Part shown: positions 8,477 to 18,801 of the stretch, piece after piece
Layout: every line of letters begins with the position of its first letter
How positions within the stretch are numbered: the stretch's first letter is position 1
NCBI RefSeq assembly: GCF_021190915.1
Contig: NZ_JAIOAP010000015.1
Span: 1-64,000, forward strand
Direction: 5' to 3'
DNA from: Cohnella silvisoli
GTDB taxonomy: Bacteria; Bacillota; Bacilli; Paenibacillales; Paenibacillaceae
DNA length: 64,000 nucleotides
The notes under the pieces: generated by a model
The model's database searches: none
The model's input: only the letters and a program-made list of their open reading frames with translations
What the model was told of the DNA's origin: nothing
Position numbers and translations under genes: made by a program

Positions 8477-9518
8477 ATTCGTCTCCTCCTAGCGTTGGGC
8501 TTGCTCCGTCGTGTACCATAACCAGCTTGACCGCCTCGCTCTTGTTCGCCGTTAGGCTCATAAACGCTTCTTCCAATTGATCAAGCTTGAACGTGTGGCT
8601 GATAAGCGCCTTTCCCTCAATCGCTCCGGACTTCAACAATTCAATGCATTGCGGAAAAAAGAGCGCAGGAGAAGCGTGTGATGCTCTCAACTGCAGCTTC
8701 TTGAAATGAAACTCATTGCCATCGAAAGCTACCGCAGCCGCATCTCCATATGCGATGCCGATATAGCCGATAATACCTCCGACCCTAGCAGCTTTAATCG
8801 CTGCGGGGATCGAGCTTGGCGGAGCCGTAACGAGAACCCGGTTCACTCCGCCCTTGTCGTATGGGAAGCTATCTAGTTCAGCCTGATCGGTTAGGATGAT
8901 CTCGTCGGCTCCGAATTGCTTAGCCAATTCAATTCTGCGGGCGGAATGCGAGCGGGCCGCGGCGTAAATTTTCCGTGCTCCGGCCAGCTTGGCTAGACGC
9001 AATGCCATAAGCCCGATCGGCCCTAAGCCGATCACCAGAACATCGTCGCCAAGACCGATCTCCGCGGTCCGGAATAAATCCATTGCCACGCCTAAAGGCT
9101 CTACGAGCGTCGCCTCCTCGAAGGACAAATCCGTATAGGGCACCGCGCATTCCTTAGGCGCTATGATATATTCAGCAAATCCCATCGGACCCTTCAGCCA
9201 GAAATTAGGCCCTTTATTGCATAGATCGTATCTCCCGTTGCGACTATCTTCGCTATAGCGGCTGTAAGTTCCCGTCTCGAGCGTCACTCGCTCCCCGGCG
9301 GTCGTATTCGTCACCCGCGTCCCTACTTGCTCGACGATGCCGGCGATTTCATGCCCCGCAGGCTCCCAATCGAGCGCGCCGGACGTGATGCTAGTTACGT
9401 CGGTACCGCATATTCCGCAAGCCATGACCCGAATCAGCACCTCGTCCTCCCCTAACAGAGGCAAGACCGTTTCGCGAATCTCGACTTGCATCGGCGCTTT
9501 GATATAAGCAGCTTTCAT
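8466..9518 (-). CDS. Zinc-type medium-chain alcohol dehydrogenase
   Basis: Polyol/sugar dehydrogenase of the MDR superfamily, about 350 aa. The catalytic zinc region is visible as ACGICGTD near residue 35 and PAGHEIAG near residue 60; the NAD-binding motif is VIGLGPIGLM near residue 165. The four-Cys structural-zinc lobe is largely absent: only one Cys remains in RYDLCNKG. ATG 9518 is used; a TTG at 9524 with better ribosome-site spacing is an alternative. It lies between the solute-binding protein gene and the Gfo/Idh gene, which together suggest oxidation of an imported polyol or sugar. The substrate cannot be read from the sequence. Confidence 0.88.
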   Translation of the reverse strand: MKAAYIKAPMQVEIRETVLPLLGEDEVLIRVMACGICGTDVTSITSGALDWEPAGHEIAGIVEQVGTRVTNTTAGERVTLETGTYSRYSEDSRNGRYDLCNKGPNFWLKGPMGFAEYIIAPKECAVPYTDLSFEEATLVEPLGVAMDLFRTAEIGLGDDVLVIGLGPIGLMALRLAKLAGARKIYAAARSHSARRIELAKQFGADEIILTDQAELDSFPYDKGGVNRVLVTAPPSSIPAAIKAARVGGIIGYIGIAYGDAAAVAFDGNEFHFKKLQLRASHASPALFFPQCIELLKSGAIEGKALISHTFKLDQLEEAFMSLTANKSEAVKLVMVHDGASPTLGGDEYAS

Positions 9519-9559
9519 CCCCAATTCCCCACTCCTACCTCTAGATTTGCTAGAATAGG

Positions 9560-9599
9560 AAAATCCCGCTGCACAAGCTAACGGCAGCAGCGGGATTTT
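9560..9599 (-). terminator. Intercistronic hairpin between binding protein and dehydrogenase
   Basis: A 13-bp perfect stem (AAAATCCCGCTGC and its complement) with a 14-nt loop lies between the binding-protein stop and the dehydrogenase start. On the minus strand the stem ends in TTTT. It probably acts as a partial terminator or mRNA stabiliser that raises binding-protein levels relative to the enzymes. Confidence 0.75.
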
Positions 9600-9612
9600 C
9601 CGACTTCAAGCG

Positions 9613-11181
9613 TTATTTCTTTGAGCTGATCCATTCATCGATTTGCTTTTGTTTCTCCGCCGCGATTTTGTCGGCCCCGGCCGCCTTAAGCTTATCCAAG
9701 AACGTCGGGAGAACCTTGTTAGGGTCAACCGTGCCGGTAGTTAAGGCACTTAAGTATTGCTTCGTTACCGACGCCGTTTGGGTAAGCTCGGTTTTCACCG
9801 GATCCGGATTAAAGTTGAATCCGAGCAGGCTGCTGCTTACAGCTTGATTGTTTAGCTCAATCGTTTTGTCCCAGTTCCCCACATCCGCCTCCGAGGCGTA
9901 AAAACCGTTGAACTGATTGCCGAACATCCAATCCGTGCCGGGCGTATAACCTACTTCCTCCGGCTTGACTCCTTCGGGAAGACCGATGACGCCTTTGTCC
10001 TTGTTCGTGAAGACGTAGTGTTTGCCTTCGATACCATGGCATAGAAGGTTGTACAAATCTTTGTCGCTATTGATCAGTTCGATAAACATCATCGCGCGCT
10101 CCGGGTTTTTGGAAGTTTTGCTGATTCCAGTCATGGTCGCGATAGCGCGTCCAGTCGTAATTAACGGCTGAGAGAAAGCTTTCGTGACGAATTCGAATCC
10201 GTAACGGGTTTTGAGTTCCCCTTCCGCGCCAGGCTTCACCGGGAAGCCGACGTTGGCCGCGTATTTGCCCGCTTTGAAATCAGACGTCGTATCGGTGATG
10301 GAGGAAGCATCCTTACGAATGTAGCCTTTCTGGTTCCACTGGTACATCAAATCTATGAATTGCTTGAATTCCGGCGTGGCGTATTGATTGACGACCTTCA
10401 CTTCCGGTTTATTCAAATAGTACCAGCCCGGGGAAGCATCCTCTCCGATCGTATCCATGCCGAAGTAAGGCGCTTGCACGGTGAAGTTATCGTAGTTGTT
10501 CTGGAACGACATCGGCGTAACGCCTTTATCGTTCTGGACGATTTGTTCGAAGAACGGTTCCAATTGCTCGTACTTGGTCATTTGCGACAGATCCAGCTTA
10601 TACTTGTCCGCCAGATCTTTTCTTATGGATACTCCGTAAGGCATCGCTACGATTTGCCAATTGATCGATCCGTAGATTTTACCGTTGATCTTCGTAGAAT
10701 CCCATACGCTTTGCGGTACGGCTGCTTTTGTTTTGGGCGCGTATTGGTCTAATAGATCATCCAATGGAAGCAATGCGCCTTTCGCAACATTTTGATAATA
10801 GTTATTAATCCAAGGAGCCGTAAACATAAGATCAAACGAATCCCCGGCGCCAGACATGACGTTCATCTTCTGTTCGAAGCTCCCCCAGTCGAGCAGGTTT
10901 AGCTTAATGGTTGCGTTGATTTTCTCTTTCAAAATTTTGTTCATTTCGGCTTCTACCAATGCCAAATCGCGCTGCGGCGTTCCCGGGAAATAATAAGTCA
11001 GCTCCACAGGCTCAAGAGCGGACGGTTCGGACGCCTGCTCGCTCGCGCCGGCGGATTTCTGCGGCGACGAGGATTCGGATGCGGACGGTTTCGCCTCTTC
11101 TTTCTTGGTGCAAGCGGCGGTTACCATCGTCATCATTAGCAACGCGGATAACAAAAGGAACATCGGCTTTCTCTTTCTCAT
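9613..11181 (-). CDS. Sugar ABC transporter substrate-binding lipoprotein (LplA-like)
   Basis: Extracellular binding lipoprotein of 522 aa. The N-terminus is a lipoprotein signal (MRKRKPMFLLLSALL, lipobox TAAC with Cys24), then a Ser-rich linker. The long length and C-terminal half match the family-1 binding proteins with a DUF3502-type end that go with LplB/LplC permeases. GGGAGGG precedes the start. The two permease genes lie upstream on the same strand, with the regulator between them and this gene. By family the ligand is an oligosaccharide or complex glycan; it is not determinable here. Confidence 0.92.
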   Translation of the reverse strand: MRKRKPMFLLLSALLMMTMVTAACTKKEEAKPSASESSSPQKSAGASEQASEPSALEPVELTYYFPGTPQRDLALVEAEMNKILKEKINATIKLNLLDWGSFEQKMNVMSGAGDSFDLMFTAPWINNYYQNVAKGALLPLDDLLDQYAPKTKAAVPQSVWDSTKINGKIYGSINWQIVAMPYGVSIRKDLADKYKLDLSQMTKYEQLEPFFEQIVQNDKGVTPMSFQNNYDNFTVQAPYFGMDTIGEDASPGWYYLNKPEVKVVNQYATPEFKQFIDLMYQWNQKGYIRKDASSITDTTSDFKAGKYAANVGFPVKPGAEGELKTRYGFEFVTKAFSQPLITTGRAIATMTGISKTSKNPERAMMFIELINSDKDLYNLLCHGIEGKHYVFTNKDKGVIGLPEGVKPEEVGYTPGTDWMFGNQFNGFYASEADVGNWDKTIELNNQAVSSSLLGFNFNPDPVKTELTQTASVTKQYLSALTTGTVDPNKVLPTFLDKLKAAGADKIAAEKQKQIDEWISSKK

Positions 11182-11353
11182 TTGTGTTGCCCTCCCGATT
11201 CATTTTGTCGCGAACGGTTCCGGCTCTACATGCGCTCCGGGCTTCGCATTGCTAACTTATCAATCTTTTCCTCATCGTTCAGCAACAAAATAGAAGGAAA
11301 AAAAGCAAAAACGAACCTTCTGCACTAGTAAAATCTAAAGCTTTTCGGCGTTT

Positions 11354-13750
11354 TCAGTCCGTCTCGCCCGGCTTGTCCCCGTGGGCTAACTCAGACAGCC
11401 GCAAAGTCTTGTATTCGCTTAAGGAAATGCCCATCTTTGCCTTGAATATTTTATAGAAGTAGTTTTTATTCTCGATGCCGACCCGGTCCAAAATATCGCT
11501 TAAATGCTGGTTTCCTTGATCCAGCAGTTCCACAACCTTCTTGAAGCGGTAATCGGTGATATAATCGGCTACCGATATGCCGTATACGTCCCTGAATACT
11601 TTGCCTACGTAAACTTTGGAAAAGTTAAGCGTGCCGGAAATGCTTTCCAGACACAACGATTTATCCGCATAATTAGATTCAATCAAGGCCACGATCGTTT
11701 CTGCCATAGCCGTGTTTCTTTTAGGTTTGTTGGCCGTCGCCGCTGCTGTCATTTGCGTGAAAAGGGCATAGTACTTGCGGTTAATTTCCTCCAACGTTTC
11801 GGTTGACCCAATCTCGCTGATGAAGGCGGCAAGATCGAATTGAAATAAGTGCGTCCCATTGCTCTCGAACGTTTTAAGGGAACTAAAAATAGAATAGGTT
11901 AGCATAAGCAGCGCTGAATGAATGGTATCGCATGCGTACTTCGACACCTCTGCGATAAAACTTTCGTAGATTTGCCAAGCTTCCTCCAGCTTGCCTTGAG
12001 TCAAGCTCTCCCCCAGCTGCTTCTCCAGCTTTGCCGGTATTTTAAATACCGAAGACTGCTGCTCTTGAAGCATCATATCCGGCCACAGGATCATGCCATG
12101 TCCGTATACTAAGCGACACTTGGAAATCGTAATTACCTCTTGATAGAAGACGTGCAGTTCGTCCCAGTTTTTTCCTACATAGCTGTTGGCCGCAGTCAGA
12201 CTTAGCTTCAGATTCAGTTGAACCCACTCCTGAATGTCCTCCAATAGATCGGACATGCGCTTGCGAATATCGCTTGTCAGGCTATCCGGTACGTTCGCAA
12301 TAATCGCAACAGTATCTTGGCCCATATCGAAGGCCTGAACACGGAAATCCGAGTTCAATACTTCCTTTGCTACATTGCAGATCGCATACCGGAACAGAAT
12401 CCGATCCTTCTCGCTGAATCGATCGATGAACTCAACATAGCGGTCGATCTTTAATAAGATCAAGAGATACGGGTTCTCTGTATTAATGGGAAGATCAAGC
12501 TTTGCTATCGAGTCGTTGATTTCTTCTGCCGAAACCCCGCCGTTCAATAACAACTGCTGCAGCCACTCGTTTCTTCTCTGGTGGATCCGGTCTTTTTCGA
12601 TAGACTCCAGCAGTTGAACTTTCGTGCTCGTCTCCGAGAAAGCATTAAAGAGAAAAGCGACCTCGTCCTTCGACTCAAAGCTTGAGTGGGATTTCCCCGA
12701 CAGCTTTCTGGCTTGACCGACCAATTGCTGGAACGGCGTCGCAAGCCTGCGGGACAACCAGAACGATACCGCCAACCCCAGACATAGAATGAGAAAGCAA
12801 ACCGCCAATATAATCCACTGGACGGATCGCGTCTGCTTATCGATCGTTTCCGTCGGCGTTATTTTAACCAAGGTCCAACGGACCGAATCGGCTGTTACAT
12901 AGGTTACAATGACTTTGCGGCGGTCCATCGTATCGACGAAATAGCCGGCACCAGCCTGGTTAGCCCTGATTTTCCGCAAAATCGATTGATCCGCGAAAAC
13001 TTTCAAATACAGTCCGTCCTCCGCATCGTTTACGACCGTACCATCGTCACCGACAATAAACGTTTTTCCGTCATCCCCATCCGTTAAAGCATCATCGACA
13101 TTCAAAGAATGAATAATGTTTTTCAAATAATCTCCTTTGATGTTAACGATCACGGCTCCTTCGATTCCCGAAGACTCCGTAGTCAGATCATAAGCCACGT
13201 AAGTATAAACGTTGCTCTGCTGCGGAAGGGAACTGCCTGCGCTGCTCGTATCCACGCTGATCTGTCGGGGAATCGGGACAAACCGGGCAGCGTTCGTCTG
13301 ATAATGCTGGATAAAATCCTGCAGGCCGACGTCAAGCGTAGGCGCGTTGCCGCGATCCGATGCTCCCATAATGGGAACTAACAGATTCAGTTTTCGGTTG
13401 TAAATATACATGGAATGGATAAAGGCGTTCGTGTTGACGAGCTGCTTCAAACGGTCCAATTCGCTAAAGCTTTCGCTCCGATCGAAGTGGTCGCCGTACA
13501 TCAATTGGGTCACGAAGGGATCCCCGAAAATGGAGAAGGTGAAATTGCGGGCATTCTCGTTCATGTAATCGACGCTGTAGCTTATTTGGGATAATGTTTT
13601 TAAATTCGACTTTTTGATCATCTCGACGCTGACCCTGTTGTAGTACAAATAAAGGCTCACGGATAACATCAGCAGCAAAATCACGATCGCGATCGTAATC
13701 AATAGAAACATTCTGTTAAAAATACCTTTAGGCCTCAATAACCGTTTCAT
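11354..13750 (-). CDS. Membrane-bound AraC-type transcription regulator with sensor domain
   Basis: One-component regulator of about 798 aa. It has an N-terminal membrane helix (MFLLITIAIVILLLMLSVSL), an extracellular Cache-like sensor to about residue 290, a second membrane helix (IILAVCFLILCLGLAVSFWL), a HAMP-like linker, a long central domain, and two C-terminal AraC helix-turn-helix motifs ending in YFYKIFKAKMGISLSEYK. The start is uncertain: ATG 13750 has GGTGAT close by, while GTG 13759 and ATG 13783 are also in frame. It sits between the permeases and the binding-protein gene and most likely activates this operon in response to an extracellular sugar. Confidence 0.88.
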   Translation of the reverse strand: MKRLLRPKGIFNRMFLLITIAIVILLLMLSVSLYLYYNRVSVEMIKKSNLKTLSQISYSVDYMNENARNFTFSIFGDPFVTQLMYGDHFDRSESFSELDRLKQLVNTNAFIHSMYIYNRKLNLLVPIMGASDRGNAPTLDVGLQDFIQHYQTNAARFVPIPRQISVDTSSAGSSLPQQSNVYTYVAYDLTTESSGIEGAVIVNIKGDYLKNIIHSLNVDDALTDGDDGKTFIVGDDGTVVNDAEDGLYLKVFADQSILRKIRANQAGAGYFVDTMDRRKVIVTYVTADSVRWTLVKITPTETIDKQTRSVQWIILAVCFLILCLGLAVSFWLSRRLATPFQQLVGQARKLSGKSHSSFESKDEVAFLFNAFSETSTKVQLLESIEKDRIHQRRNEWLQQLLLNGGVSAEEINDSIAKLDLPINTENPYLLILLKIDRYVEFIDRFSEKDRILFRYAICNVAKEVLNSDFRVQAFDMGQDTVAIIANVPDSLTSDIRKRMSDLLEDIQEWVQLNLKLSLTAANSYVGKNWDELHVFYQEVITISKCRLVYGHGMILWPDMMLQEQQSSVFKIPAKLEKQLGESLTQGKLEEAWQIYESFIAEVSKYACDTIHSALLMLTYSIFSSLKTFESNGTHLFQFDLAAFISEIGSTETLEEINRKYYALFTQMTAAATANKPKRNTAMAETIVALIESNYADKSLCLESISGTLNFSKVYVGKVFRDVYGISVADYITDYRFKKVVELLDQGNQHLSDILDRVGIENKNYFYKIFKAKMGISLSEYKTLRLSELAHGDKPGETD

Positions 13751-13874
13751 CCTAATCACCATCCATCTCTGACTGTCCTGCATCCTAGAGCCATAATAGC
13801 AAGAAAAAGAGGTCCGATAACACTGAACCTCTTAACATATTTATCATTAATTGCTAGTTAAGTTTGCATACGCT

Positions 13875-14753
13875 TCAGCCTTTAACGGCACCGACGGTTA
13901 ATCCCCTTACGAAAAATTTCTGGAAAAATAAATAGACGAAAATAATGGGTCCGATCGCCAGCGTAGCGGTCGCCATGCGTACCGTGTCCGAAGGAATGAT
14001 CGACGTCGTGGCATTCACGGAAGAGTTGATGACTTCGATATTTTTCATGATGTTCATCAGCAAATATTGCAGCGGAATTAAATTCCGGTCATCGATATAA
14101 AGCAAAGCCAGGTACCAATCATTCCAGTAATTCAGCGTGCAGAACAATCCGATCGTCGCCAATACCGGAGTGGACAGAGGAACGATGATCTGGAAATACA
14201 GACGATACTCCCCTACTCCGTCAATCTTGGCCGACTCGATAATTTCGTCAGGAATCGTCGCGAAGAACGTTCTCATCAGAAAAACAAACCAAGCGATTAC
14301 GAGATAAGGAAGGATCAACGACCAGATCGTATCCTTCAAATGAAACACTCGGGATACGACCATATAACTCGGCACTAGCCCTCCGCTGAACAGCATGGTG
14401 AACAATATATACATTGAAAGGCTTCTGCGCAGCTGGAAATCCTTGCGGGACAAAGGATAAGCGAGCAAGCTCGTTACCAAAAGGCTGGCGATGGTTCCGA
14501 TTCCCGTCACGAGAAACGTAACGCCGTAAGAGCGCAGAAGCTGATCCGGCTGACGAAACAAAAATTGATACGCATCTAAGCTGAACTGGGTGGGGATTAG
14601 GCTGTAGCCATTTTGAGTCAAAGCCGCCTCATCCGACAAGGAAGCGGATATGACAACGATTAAAGGTAGAATGCACAATAGGCTGATAATGAGCAAGATG
14701 ACGTGAAGCATTATTTGAGCGGCCGGCAGACGAGATCGTTTGCGTAGTTCCAC
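13875..14753 (-). CDS. Carbohydrate ABC transporter permease (LplC/AraQ type)
   Basis: Inner-membrane permease of 292 aa with six predicted helices and the EAA loop that contacts the ATPase (EIIESAKIDGVGEYRLYFQI, residues about 180-199). The start is a GTG after GGAAGGGG; no in-frame ATG fits. It lies 18 bp after the partner permease gene. No ATPase gene is present in the operon, as is usual for this transporter class, where a shared MsmX-like ATPase encoded elsewhere energises several systems. Confidence 0.92.
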   Translation of the reverse strand: MELRKRSRLPAAQIMLHVILLIISLLCILPLIVVISASLSDEAALTQNGYSLIPTQFSLDAYQFLFRQPDQLLRSYGVTFLVTGIGTIASLLVTSLLAYPLSRKDFQLRRSLSMYILFTMLFSGGLVPSYMVVSRVFHLKDTIWSLILPYLVIAWFVFLMRTFFATIPDEIIESAKIDGVGEYRLYFQIIVPLSTPVLATIGLFCTLNYWNDWYLALLYIDDRNLIPLQYLLMNIMKNIEVINSSVNATTSIIPSDTVRMATATLAIGPIIFVYLFFQKFFVRGLTVGAVKG

Positions 14754-14771
14754 GGCGGTACATCCCCTTCC

Positions 14772-15701
14772 TTAAAATAGAGCATTATCCTTATCGATCC
14801 GGCGAACGACGTAGTTTGAAAGCACGACAAGGAGCAATCCCACGATAGCCTGGTAAAAACCCGCCGAGGAAGCCATACCGATGTCTCCGACCGTCCGGAG
14901 CATACGGAACACGTAAGTATCGATCACATCCGTCGTCTCGTACAATAATCCGGTGTCGCGGGTCACGTTGTAGAATAAGCCGAAATCCGCATAGAAGATG
15001 CGCCCGATTTGCAGCAGCGTCATAACCGTAATGATGGGAACGAGCAGCGGAAGCGTGATGCTTCTGATCTGCTGCCATTTCGAAGCGCCGTCTATTCGGG
15101 CCGCTTCATAGAAGTCGTTGCTGATGCCCAGCATTCCAGCCAAATAAATAATGGAGTAATATCCCGCGATTTTCCAACTGTTCACCAGCACGAGAATGAC
15201 CGGCCAATACTTAGGCTCGGCAAACCATTGGATCGGTTCTGCTCCGGAATAAGCGAGCCATTTATTAACAAGCCCGTTGTCCGTGCTTAGCAAAGTAAAA
15301 CCGATATACCCCACGACGACCCACGACAGCAAATAAGGAAAGAACAGCGCCGATTGGTAAAATCGATTCATCCATCTGTTCTTGATTTCATTCATCAGCA
15401 ATGCTAAACCTACCGAGATAATGAGTCCGAAGACGATAAACAAGGCGTTCAAGTAGAGCGTATTATACGTAATTCTCCAAGCGTCCGATGAAGCGAACAA
15501 ATAACGGAAGTTGTCGAATCCAGCCCATTCGCTTCCCCATATCCCTTTCTCTACGTTAAAGCTCTTAAAAGCGATAATCGCTCCGAACATGGGCATATAA
15601 GCGAAACAAAACAAGGCAAGCACTCCAGGAAGCGTCATGATGGCCAGGTGCCCATTTCTACGAACAAACCGTCTCCACTTCTGCTGTTTACTATTTTCCA
15701 A
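14772..15701 (-). CDS. Sugar ABC transporter permease (LplB type)
   Basis: Inner-membrane permease of 309 aa, first gene of the minus-strand operon 15701-7430. The LplB-type N-terminus (WRRFVRRNGHLAIMTLPGVL) precedes the first helix. The EAA loop is YEAARIDGASKWQQIRSITL, near residues 199-218. The likely start is a TTG with GGGGAAG upstream. It pairs with the following LplC-type permease to form the channel for the solute-binding protein at 9613-11181. The upstream gap, 15702-15895, contains short direct repeats of GGCAAAAYGTAA but no promoter I can assign firmly. Confidence 0.9.
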   Translation of the reverse strand: MENSKQQKWRRFVRRNGHLAIMTLPGVLALFCFAYMPMFGAIIAFKSFNVEKGIWGSEWAGFDNFRYLFASSDAWRITYNTLYLNALFIVFGLIISVGLALLMNEIKNRWMNRFYQSALFFPYLLSWVVVGYIGFTLLSTDNGLVNKWLAYSGAEPIQWFAEPKYWPVILVLVNSWKIAGYYSIIYLAGMLGISNDFYEAARIDGASKWQQIRSITLPLLVPIITVMTLLQIGRIFYADFGLFYNVTRDTGLLYETTDVIDTYVFRMLRTVGDIGMASSAGFYQAIVGLLLVVLSNYVVRRIDKDNALF

Positions 15702-15895
15702 GCGGCATCTTCCCCTATCCTATGACTTGACTCCATCATTCCATGGAAAATGGCCTCTGAAAACGATAAATAGTCATCATATTCAGCAAAATGGGGCGGA
15801 TACGGGTTGGCAAAATGTAATGATTTTCGGCAAAACGTAAAGGACCGCCCATCATCGCTTCCGGTACGGTCCCTAGCTCGTGCTAGAACTGGCGT

Positions 15896-18631
15896 TTAAT
15901 TGCTCAATATTTGCAATTCGGCGATCGTAAAGTATTCACTAACGGTTTTTGCCGCACGCACATATCGATATGCTGTCGCGTCCGAGACTGCCGTCGTCCA
16001 TGTACCGTGGAAAGGGTATGGTGTCGCACCTAAACCGCCCAATACCGTGTAGGTTGCGAAAGTAGGATCGTTAGACGCCCTGATCTCGAAATTTTGCCGG
16101 GTTTGCCCATAATTGGTCGTATCCTGCCGGTCTACCAAGCTGATCTGTTTCAAATAATAGGCAGCGCCGAGATCGACTTGGAGCCTAGGCGAAGCGTCCG
16201 CGCCCGTTGGCGACCAAAGCGTTCCGACCAGGCCGTCATTCGCTTTAGAAGCCTCATTGCCGGTTCCGTAAAAGGACGATGCGCTTGCCGTGCCGCTCAA
16301 AGCCCTATTGATTAGCGGGGGATTATTTACATCGCACATAATTTGCAGCTCCCCGACCGTGAAATATTCGTTAACTGTCTTTGCTACCCGTACATATCTG
16401 TACGCCATGCTATCGACTACATTCATTGACCACGTCCCGTGGAAAGGATACGGCGTTGCTCCCAAACCTCCCAAAACCGCAAACGTGGTGAAGCTTGGAT
16501 CGTTAGAAGCCCTGATTTCGAAGTTTTGCCGGGTTAGCCTGTAATCGGTAGTATCTTGCCGGTCTACCACATGGATCTGATTCAGTCGATAAGCTGCGCC
16601 AAGATCAATCTGAAGCCATGGCAACGAGTCGGCACCGGTAGGCGACCACAGCGTTCCGCCCAATCCGTCTATCGCTTTGCCGGGTTCGTACCCCGTTCCG
16701 TATACCGTTGATGCGCTTGCCGTGCCATTAAGGGCTCTATTGACAAGCGTTACGGTTGCATTCGGATTCGGGCCTGCCCCGTTCATAATATCTATTGCCG
16801 CCTGCGGCCAGTTCTGGTTCGTTACGGCCGTATTATTTTGGAACGTATTGCCGTTGGCCCAACTTCCCGCTGCCGCATTGTAATAGCTGTTCTGGAACAA
16901 GTTCGAGTAGTTCGGAGGGTTAAACGCATACCATGCGTTGGTCGTATTGTTTAAAACGTTGTAATCTGCCGTCTTTCCAACGCTTCCGTTATCGAAATAA
17001 ATCGCGGCAATGGCGTAGCCTCCGGAATAAGCGGATGGAGAGAGGTTATGGATGTAATTATGGTGAAATTTACTGTTCCCAGTCATCTTCCCTAACGAAT
17101 AAATGCCTGCACCGTCGTCCAGAAGCTTAATGACGTCGTGTACATGGTTATTGGTCACTTGATTATTCGTCATGCCATGATCGAGATCGTCCCATTCCCA
17201 ACCGATCGTAATGCCCGTGTAAGGAAGATTTTTCACCTCGTTGCCATCAATGGTCATGTTGGCGGGAAGCATGGCGCCGATACCGACCATGTCCGCATAA
17301 TCCAAGCTATTGGCATTTATCGTGTTTCTCGTAATGGAATCGTAGAGGCTTTGGCCTTGCTGGGAAGGCATTTCTGCAAATTCATTGCCGGTGATCCCCA
17401 AGGCTACAGCACCCCCAGCATTTTTAAGGAACGTGTTCGACGCGACGGAAGTGTGGTCGGTTCCTTCATTGCCCATAACTCCCCATCCGCCATTGAACAT
17501 AAACGTATTATGATCCAAGGCGATGTTGCTTGTATATTTCAGTTGAATGGCACCAAGCACAGTCGCATACCTCGCGGTTCCGGCCGCATTCGCATTGCTG
17601 CCGCCGCTGACCGTCTGATATCTGAACCCCGCTTGAACGTCCACATAGCCGTAATTGTTGGGCGCAATCCAGTTACTGTATTTGAAAACAATACCGCAGA
17701 ACTGTATGTGATTCGCTTTATGAGCGGCATCCGTACCTTCGATCTTGACAAGCGTTTCTACTTTTGGTGCAAAGATTGGCGTCGTATTCATCGTCTCTCC
17801 GGCACGAGGTTTGTAGTATAACGTCGTATTGGCCGAATCCAGAAACCACTCTCCGCCGCTATCCAGTAAAGCAAGCGCGTTCTCAAAGTAATAATAGGTT
17901 GTTGCCTGATTATGATGATTCCAAGCAAAGCCGCTTTCGGGCGACTTGAAATTCACCGTGCTCCCTGAATAATTGGCAATTCTCCCTCGATATTGGCTCC
18001 AGTGATTAATGACGACCATTTCGGCTGTACCGCCATTCGCCCAAGTTCCGATGTCGGAAGGATTAACGGTGTAGGGATAAGAGTTATTCGTTGCAGTTAA
18101 ATAGGGGGCGCCCGTGATTTCGTCCGTCAGGTTCGGCTGGCGGGCTTTAATTCCGCGTTGTTCATTCACGTACAACTGGCGAAAGCTCCAGTTGATCCCC
18201 GTTTTCTTATAAATGTTTTTGGCGCTGTCGTATAATGTCCACCCGTCAGTAATATCGACGCCTCCGCTCACAACCGGAGCTGAGCCATCATAGGCTTTGT
18301 AAATGACGTTATAACCATTGGTACCCGAATCGGAAACGCCTAAAGTTAACGTACCGCTCAGCGAATGCGTCCCGTTCATCAAATAAATATATATATCACC
18401 GGTCATATTGCCGTTTACTATCCGCACAGCGTCTCTGGCTTTGGTTAATGTGGCGAAAGCCGTAGCTGCGGAGGTTCCGTCGTTACTGTCATTTCCGCCT
18501 GTTGGATTTACATAATAAGAAGCTTGAATGGCGGCAACGGCGATTCGAGGGTGTGAAGCGCTTACAACAGTGAAGATAATGACCATTGCCAAACACCAAA
18601 CCAGACTTTTACGAACTGTTGGCATAAACAT
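15896..18631 (-). CDS. Secreted right-handed beta-helix protein with two discoidin domains
   Basis: Exported protein of about 911 aa, probably acting on or binding a polysaccharide. It has a signal peptide (residues about 1-34, cleavage near AVAAIQ). Next is a beta-helix region opening with YYVNPTGGNDSNDGTS, the start signature of many pectate-lyase-fold enzymes, running to about residue 620. Two tandem F5/8-type (discoidin) carbohydrate-binding domains of about 135 aa follow, highly similar to each other (NRALNGTASAS versus NRALSGTASAS). ATG 18631 follows GGAGG at 7 nt; GTG 18634 is an alternative. The catalytic activity is not recognisable. It lies next to the sugar ABC operon and may supply its substrate. 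Confidence 0.85.
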   Translation of the reverse strand: MFMPTVRKSLVWCLAMVIIFTVVSASHPRIAVAAIQASYYVNPTGGNDSNDGTSAATAFATLTKARDAVRIVNGNMTGDIYIYLMNGTHSLSGTLTLGVSDSGTNGYNVIYKAYDGSAPVVSGGVDITDGWTLYDSAKNIYKKTGINWSFRQLYVNEQRGIKARQPNLTDEITGAPYLTATNNSYPYTVNPSDIGTWANGGTAEMVVINHWSQYRGRIANYSGSTVNFKSPESGFAWNHHNQATTYYYFENALALLDSGGEWFLDSANTTLYYKPRAGETMNTTPIFAPKVETLVKIEGTDAAHKANHIQFCGIVFKYSNWIAPNNYGYVDVQAGFRYQTVSGGSNANAAGTARYATVLGAIQLKYTSNIALDHNTFMFNGGWGVMGNEGTDHTSVASNTFLKNAGGAVALGITGNEFAEMPSQQGQSLYDSITRNTINANSLDYADMVGIGAMLPANMTIDGNEVKNLPYTGITIGWEWDDLDHGMTNNQVTNNHVHDVIKLLDDGAGIYSLGKMTGNSKFHHNYIHNLSPSAYSGGYAIAAIYFDNGSVGKTADYNVLNNTTNAWYAFNPPNYSNLFQNSYYNAAAGSWANGNTFQNNTAVTNQNWPQAAIDIMNGAGPNPNATVTLVNRALNGTASASTVYGTGYEPGKAIDGLGGTLWSPTGADSLPWLQIDLGAAYRLNQIHVVDRQDTTDYRLTRQNFEIRASNDPSFTTFAVLGGLGATPYPFHGTWSMNVVDSMAYRYVRVAKTVNEYFTVGELQIMCDVNNPPLINRALSGTASASSFYGTGNEASKANDGLVGTLWSPTGADASPRLQVDLGAAYYLKQISLVDRQDTTNYGQTRQNFEIRASNDPTFATYTVLGGLGATPYPFHGTWTTAVSDATAYRYVRAAKTVSEYFTIAELQILSN

Positions 18632-18801
18632 CACGATTCCTCCTTGAATTCAATTTGAACAGTATTTTCACAACAAGCTTAGCTAAGCTCATGCGATTTG
18701 TAATCCGCAAAATCGGATACTTTTCTATAAAAGTGAATTCTCCCCCCGATGCCAGAGAGATAAAAACTAACTTAGGGGGATGAATGGGAATGCGCTAACA
18801 G

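Noticed and set aside
15755..15770. cre site before the LplB operon (TGAAAACGATAAAT)
   Set aside because: The right half lacks the conserved C and symmetry of CcpA sites.
17138..17821. Plus-strand ORF of 227 codons inside the beta-helix/discoidin gene
   Set aside because: Antisense shadow without a ribosome site; the minus frame has a signal peptide and recognised domains.
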